Below, piece after piece: positions 6,675 through 9,361 of a stretch of DNA of 9,361 nucleotides. The notes under the pieces are model-generated. The model ran no database searches. It saw only the letters and a program-made list of their open reading frames with translations, and was not told where the DNA came from. Where the stretch lies: the NCBI GenBank assembly GCA_902798605.1, contig CADBXH010000073.1, positions 1 to 9,361 of the forward strand. The letters run 5' to 3'. This DNA comes from an uncultured Ruminococcus sp. (GTDB taxonomy: Bacteria > Bacillota_A > Clostridia > Oscillospirales > Acutalibacteraceae). Every line of letters begins with the position of its first letter. Within the stretch, counting starts at the first letter, position 1. The translations under genes and the position numbers were made by a program.

Positions 6675-7856
6675 TCACTTCACCTCCTCAATTTGTACAT
6701 TTCTTATATCTGCAAAATCAGACTTGCATTTCTTCAATTCCGCAAATGCGTAGTGCATAAAGTCATTCATAAAATCTTCAGGCAACTCATCCTTGCGCGG
6801 AACCGAAATTTCCCCCTTGCCCATTGAAGAAGAAAATTTAAAAGTCTTTCCGTAGATATCGTTATTGATCGGCGTTCCTACAAAATAAATCGTATGATGA
6901 ATAACCTTGAAAAGGATCGGGGAGTTAAGGCGTTCGATCTCTTTTCCTGATTCCTTGATCGTGACCGTCACCTTATCCCTCGCTTTTGTCATAGAATTCT
7001 TATACTCTACGGCCTCGCTGATACCAAATAAAGCACGCACATAACGGCTTACCTTGTCATGCTGATTAACTTTTTTGCCCAGTGCGGGTGCAATTTTTTG
7101 TTGTTTCAGCCACGCTTTTTCATTTCCTATATCATACTCATGCATATATTCAAACAAGATCGAGCGTTGATAGGCGGGGTTTTTTCCATAGCACTGATTA
7201 ACACCGGACTTCAACAAAGAATTTATGCATTTGATCTGTTTGAACGGAGCTCCCGACGCTTTGAAGCGATAGCACGCTTTCGCCTTATACTCCGCCATCA
7301 GCGTTTGACAAATATAATCAGGATCACTTGGTTTATTGTCAACGATGTACGATCCAAATCCTTTGCTCTGCATTGTGCCAAAGTTAGTGACAATAAAGAA
7401 ATCACCGATAACGCTGTCAATAAATTCGAGAAGCTCTGAGATAAAACAAGTCACCGTCAATTCTGTTTTAACAGACACACCGCGTTTTTCGTCGTTTGAG
7501 CCCATATTGCCGTAATAAATATCATACGGACAATTGTTATTGGCATATCTCTGTTGTTCCGGTGTATTTCTATTATTTTTGCGATTATAATAACCGAGGA
7601 GAGTTATCTTCGGCGTTTCCTTTGCTACGATTCTCAGCTTATAGTTGAGCGCGTTCGGCGACTGATTGTTTTTCCATTTGTTTGGGACAGACTCTCCGTA
7701 TTGTTTTTTGTAGCGGTTGATAATATACCTGTCCAGCTTTGGCTTGACCTCTGTAGCTCTCAGCGCGGCGCCGTCCTGCTTCCACTGAAAATGTATCAGC
7801 GGCGACTGCGGCAAAAGCGTATAGGTTTCTTGGTACTTGTAATCTTTTTCGGGCAA
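6675..7856 (-). CDS. Cmr1-like RAMP subunit
   Basis: Cmr1 is a Cas7-like subunit at the 3' end of the crRNA in the Cmr complex. The 393-residue protein carries PLIHFQWKQDGAALRATEVKPK near its N-terminus (the lR-x-T-x-x-K-P stretch is at 33-39) and NFGTMQSKGFGSY (158-170), the typical SKGFG glycine loop of Cmr1-type RAMPs. The second half is divergent and basic. The start is TTG: it lies 7 nt after a strong AGGAGG, and no ATG nearby does as well. The gene follows cas6 by 16 nt and precedes cas10 by 1 nt. Position and motifs support Cmr1; a related Cas7-like subunit with the same role is the alternative. Confidence 0.8.
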   Translation of the reverse strand: MPEKDYKYQETYTLLPQSPLIHFQWKQDGAALRATEVKPKLDRYIINRYKKQYGESVPNKWKNNQSPNALNYKLRIVAKETPKITLLGYYNRKNNRNTPEQQRYANNNCPYDIYYGNMGSNDEKRGVSVKTELTVTCFISELLEFIDSVIGDFFIVTNFGTMQSKGFGSYIVDNKPSDPDYICQTLMAEYKAKACYRFKASGAPFKQIKCINSLLKSGVNQCYGKNPAYQRSILFEYMHEYDIGNEKAWLKQQKIAPALGKKVNQHDKVSRYVRALFGISEAVEYKNSMTKARDKVTVTIKESGKEIERLNSPILFKVIHHTIYFVGTPINNDIYGKTFKFSSSMGKGEISVPRKDELPEDFMNDFMHYAFAELKKCKSDFADIRNVQIEEVK

Positions 7857-7863
7857 GTTATTT

Positions 7864-7869
7864 CCTCCT
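7864..7869 (-). promoter_or_regulatory. SD that supports the TTG start of cmr1
   Basis: AGGAGG on the minus strand lies 7 nt upstream of the TTG at 7856, within the 16-nt gap after cas6. The spacing is near ideal, which argues that the rare TTG is the true start. Confidence 0.8.
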
Positions 7870-7872
7870 TTA

Positions 7873-8595
7873 TTAAAGCTCGGAAACAGTTCCGAAGCCT
7901 ATGGAATTTTTGCTGCCGAGACCCGTGTGCCAGATAAAATCGAGCACCTCGGGCGGGGCTGTCACGCGGTATTTTCCGTACCACGCGGTAATTATTGATT
8001 CTTCATAATGCGTCACGCATTTATCCCTGTCGGAAGGAGCGTTACATTCAACAGCAACGCTGCCGGGGAGCGGTTTATCAAAAAACATCTCATATTTATT
8101 TTGGATATTTTTTGAAAGACGCTCAAAGAACTCCCGCTCAAAGGGATTATAGTAACGCACAAACCCCGACGGCTCTGTATGATATACAGCGATCGGGGTA
8201 TTCATTTTAAAGTCAGTAGAGTTCACGAAAAAACGCTTTTCTTTGATCTCATACGACAAAACCTCGCACGGTTCATTATTGACAGTCAAAACCGGATCGT
8301 GCAAGATCCTTTGCTCTGCCGCTTCGATGATCCTGTCGTCCGCGCTGCGGATCTCCCAGTCAAAGCGGTTTTTGTAAATCAGCGTGTTTTTGCTTAAATA
8401 GTAACGTCCCGTAAAATCGGTAAAGCAAAAGAACTTGAACGCCTTTTTATCGGCAAAGCGGCGGTCATGAACCTCGGCTGAAAGCGCGCTGTCATACGAC
8501 ATCAAATTGTACGCCAACCCCTGCAAAATCTTAAAATGCGCAAACGGCAAGCGCAGCGAACGCACCGGCTTAACGGATATAATGATTGTTTTCAT
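7873..8595 (-). CDS. Cas6, crRNA-processing endoribonuclease
   Basis: Cas6 cuts the pre-crRNA within each repeat and leaves the 8-nt 5' handle. The 240-residue protein has the N-terminal ferredoxin-like start RLPFAHFKILQGLAY (15-29), EVHDRRF (41-47) with His43 where the catalytic histidine of Cas6 lies, and the C-terminal glycine-rich loop GLGSKNSIGFG (225-235). Tyr29 and Lys50/51 are candidates for the other active-site residues. It is the first gene of the operon, about 37 nt from the predicted transcription start. The only SD-like GGAG (8612-8615) is 16 nt from the ATG, which is long, so initiation may be weaker than for the other genes. Its presence fits the hairpin-bearing repeats on both flanks. 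Confidence 0.9.
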   Translation of the reverse strand: MKTIIISVKPVRSLRLPFAHFKILQGLAYNLMSYDSALSAEVHDRRFADKKAFKFFCFTDFTGRYYLSKNTLIYKNRFDWEIRSADDRIIEAAEQRILHDPVLTVNNEPCEVLSYEIKEKRFFVNSTDFKMNTPIAVYHTEPSGFVRYYNPFEREFFERLSKNIQNKYEMFFDKPLPGSVAVECNAPSDRDKCVTHYEESIITAWYGKYRVTAPPEVLDFIWHTGLGSKNSIGFGTVSEL

Positions 8596-8639
8596 ATTAA
8601 TGCTAATTTTTCTCCGATAATTTTACATTTAATATGGAT

Positions 8640-8668
8640 ATTATACAATAAGTTGCCCGTAGTGTCAA
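8640..8668 (-). promoter_or_regulatory. Consensus sigma-70 promoter of the cas operon
   Basis: On the minus strand TTGACA (8668-8663) and TATAAT (8645-8640) are separated by exactly 17 nt, a full match to the housekeeping promoter. Transcription should begin near 8633, about 37 nt before the cas6 ATG. It lies directly after the terminator of the upstream gene, so the operon is insulated. I see no obvious operator palindrome in the 5' leader. Confidence 0.88.
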
Positions 8669-8678
8669 TATTCTACAT

Positions 8679-8711
8679 AAAAAAACTCCCTCTGTTCATT
8701 TGAACAGAGGG
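8679..8711 (-). terminator. Terminator of the 130-residue gene
   Basis: CCCTCTGTTCA (8688-8698) pairs perfectly with TGAACAGAGGG (8701-8711) across a tight TT. On the minus strand it is followed by a U-tract (A run at 8679-8685). It lies about 20 nt past the stop of the upstream gene and separates it from the cas6 promoter. Confidence 0.88.
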
Positions 8712-8731
8712 TTCCTGCTATCGGCAGCCTT

Positions 8732-9124
8732 TTAGTCCTTCCAAAGCTCTAAGGCTTCGGCGATCGAGATTTCGCGAGCAGCCGCGACGGAGTCTTCGAT
8801 ATCAAAAACCCCGTTGTTCGATACGATTTTATCTTTAACTGTCAGGTCGGCAAGCATAGCCTTTTCGTCAGCGGTGACAATGATAACGATTTTACGATCA
8901 AAGGTTCTGTTATCTTCAAATTCTTCGTAAGCGATCGTATGAACAATATTTATGTAACAATCAACAGGCGTCCCGTTGATATCGACATTATCATATATGT
9001 AGTCATTATCGTCATACATATCTTCCAAAACGGTAAGGAGGAAACTTTCGTCAAATTTGGCTTTGATCAATTCGGAGAAAATTTTTGCGGCATTGGCTTT
9101 CATATTGTTATTCAGTTTGAACAT
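8732..9124 (-). CDS. Hypothetical acidic protein, 130 residues
   Basis: I do not recognise a family. The protein is soluble, acidic and predicted mixed alpha/beta, with a helical basic start (NMKANAAKIFSELIKAKF), a cluster of Asp and Tyr (EDMYDDNDYIYDNVDING, about 34-51), a hydrophobic strand KIVIIVTADE, and a C-terminal helix ISIAEALELWKD. There is no signal peptide, membrane segment or visible catalytic motif. AAGGAG (9133-9138) lies 8 nt from the ATG, and the gene has its own terminator, so it is very likely expressed. It is a separate unit on the same strand as the cas operon, inside the flanking inverted repeats. A role in the CRISPR system, for example regulating or clearing the signal, is possible but unsupported by sequence. 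Confidence 0.8.
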   Translation of the reverse strand: MFKLNNNMKANAAKIFSELIKAKFDESFLLTVLEDMYDDNDYIYDNVDINGTPVDCYINIVHTIAYEEFEDNRTFDRKIVIIVTADEKAMLADLTVKDKIVSNNGVFDIEDSVAAAREISIAEALELWKD

Positions 9125-9163
9125 TTTATCATCTCCTTAAAAGGTTATTATTATCTTTACACT

Positions 9164-9169
9164 ATTATA
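9164..9169 (-). promoter_or_regulatory. Possible -10 box for the 130-residue gene
   Basis: TATAAT on the minus strand lies about 40 nt upstream of the ATG. No good -35 box is present at 16-18 nt spacing, so this is a weak call made from one hexamer and its position. Confidence 0.4.
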
Positions 9170-9224
9170 GAAATCATCCAAGTATGCAGCGCCTAAATTT
9201 TATAAAAAATTAGTTTATTAAGAA

Positions 9225-9250
9225 AAAAGGTCCAAATTAATGGACCTTTT
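9225..9250 (-). terminator. Terminator after the right-hand CRISPR trailer
   Basis: AAAAGGTCCA (9225-9234) pairs perfectly with TGGACCTTTT (9241-9250) around a six-base loop. U-tracts are available in both directions. It follows the inverted trailer and mirrors the terminator beyond the left trailer, so it probably ends the transcript of the right array. Confidence 0.8.
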
Positions 9251-9280
9251 CTTTATTTTTTTCTTAAAGCGATGACCGGA

Positions 9281-9361
9281 TCTTGTTTTGAGAAAAGCGA
9301 AGAGCGACGAGGCGTGATTGCGCCAACGTCGCCGTAACAAATCAATCCCCTATGGGAAAGG
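9281..9361 (-). repeat. Right arm of long inverted repeat (terminal CRISPR repeat plus trailer)
   Basis: Reverse complement of 213-293 with two differences (at 9325 and 9285). It includes the trailer hairpin (9304-9332) and a partial CRISPR repeat at the window edge. Because the window ends inside the repeat, the full arm length is unknown. Confidence 0.95.
9341..9361 (-). CRISPR. Terminal repeat of a second array (partial)
   Basis: On the minus strand this reads as the CRISPR repeat core CCCATAGGGGATTGAT followed by the same degenerate TT end and trailer as the left array. It is therefore most likely the trailer-end repeat of a second array that lies beyond the right edge and is transcribed toward the cas genes. 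Only one repeat is visible, so the array itself is inferred. Confidence 0.7.

Noticed and set aside
8732..9124. The 130-residue protein as a SAM-AMP lyase, NrN or anti-CRISPR
   Set aside because: It is far too short for NrN and shows no lyase or DHH motif that I can recognise. There is no evidence for an anti-CRISPR role.
213..9361. Inverted repeats as ends of a transposon
   Set aside because: The arms are CRISPR repeat plus trailer, and there is no transposase or target duplication in view.

Overview
The window holds a complete type III-B (Cmr) CRISPR-Cas effector operon, read entirely on the minus strand and flanked by CRISPR repeats on both sides. Strong AGGAGG ribosome-binding sites, moderate base composition and the style of the proteins suggest a Clostridia-type Firmicute, perhaps a gut Ruminococcus relative. 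The genus is an inference, not something the sequence shows.

Layout from left to right. Positions 1-78 are an unexplained, partly GC-rich stretch. A short CRISPR array of three repeats and two spacers (79-233, crRNA strand +) ends in a degenerate terminal repeat. A structured trailer and a terminator hairpin follow (to about 334). A second, bidirectional terminator (379-415) closes the cas operon. The operon, in transcription order from right to left, is cas6 (8595-7873), cmr1 (7856-6675), cas10/cmr2 (6673-5207), cmr3 (5207-4191), cmr4 (4191-3412), cmr5 (3399-3004), cmr6 (3001-2090) and a 541-residue CorA-like membrane protein (2081-456). A consensus sigma-70 promoter (TTGACA, 17 nt, TATAAT) lies just before cas6. 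To its right are a terminator, an independent 130-residue acidic protein of unknown function (9124-8732), another terminator, and an inverted copy of the trailer plus a partial CRISPR repeat running off the right edge.

How it should work. Cas6 trims crRNAs. Cmr1, Cmr3, Cmr4, Cmr5 and Cmr6 with Cas10 form the RNA-guided complex, and Cmr4 carries the target-RNA-cutting aspartate. Cas10 lacks the N-terminal HD nuclease domain but keeps GGDD, so its likely output is a nucleotide second messenger. The only effector candidate is the C-terminal two-helix membrane protein. HD-less Cas10 plus CorA-like protein matches the published type III systems that signal with SAM-AMP (the Bacteroides fragilis type). 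The enzymes known to destroy SAM-AMP (NrN phosphodiesterase, SAM-AMP lyase) are not recognisable here. No Cas1/Cas2, Csm6/Csx1 or transposase was found.

The most unusual structural feature is that the whole cassette sits between inverted repeats of at least 81 bp (79 of 81 matching). Each consists of a terminal CRISPR repeat plus a hairpin-forming trailer, so two arrays point inward at the same operon.
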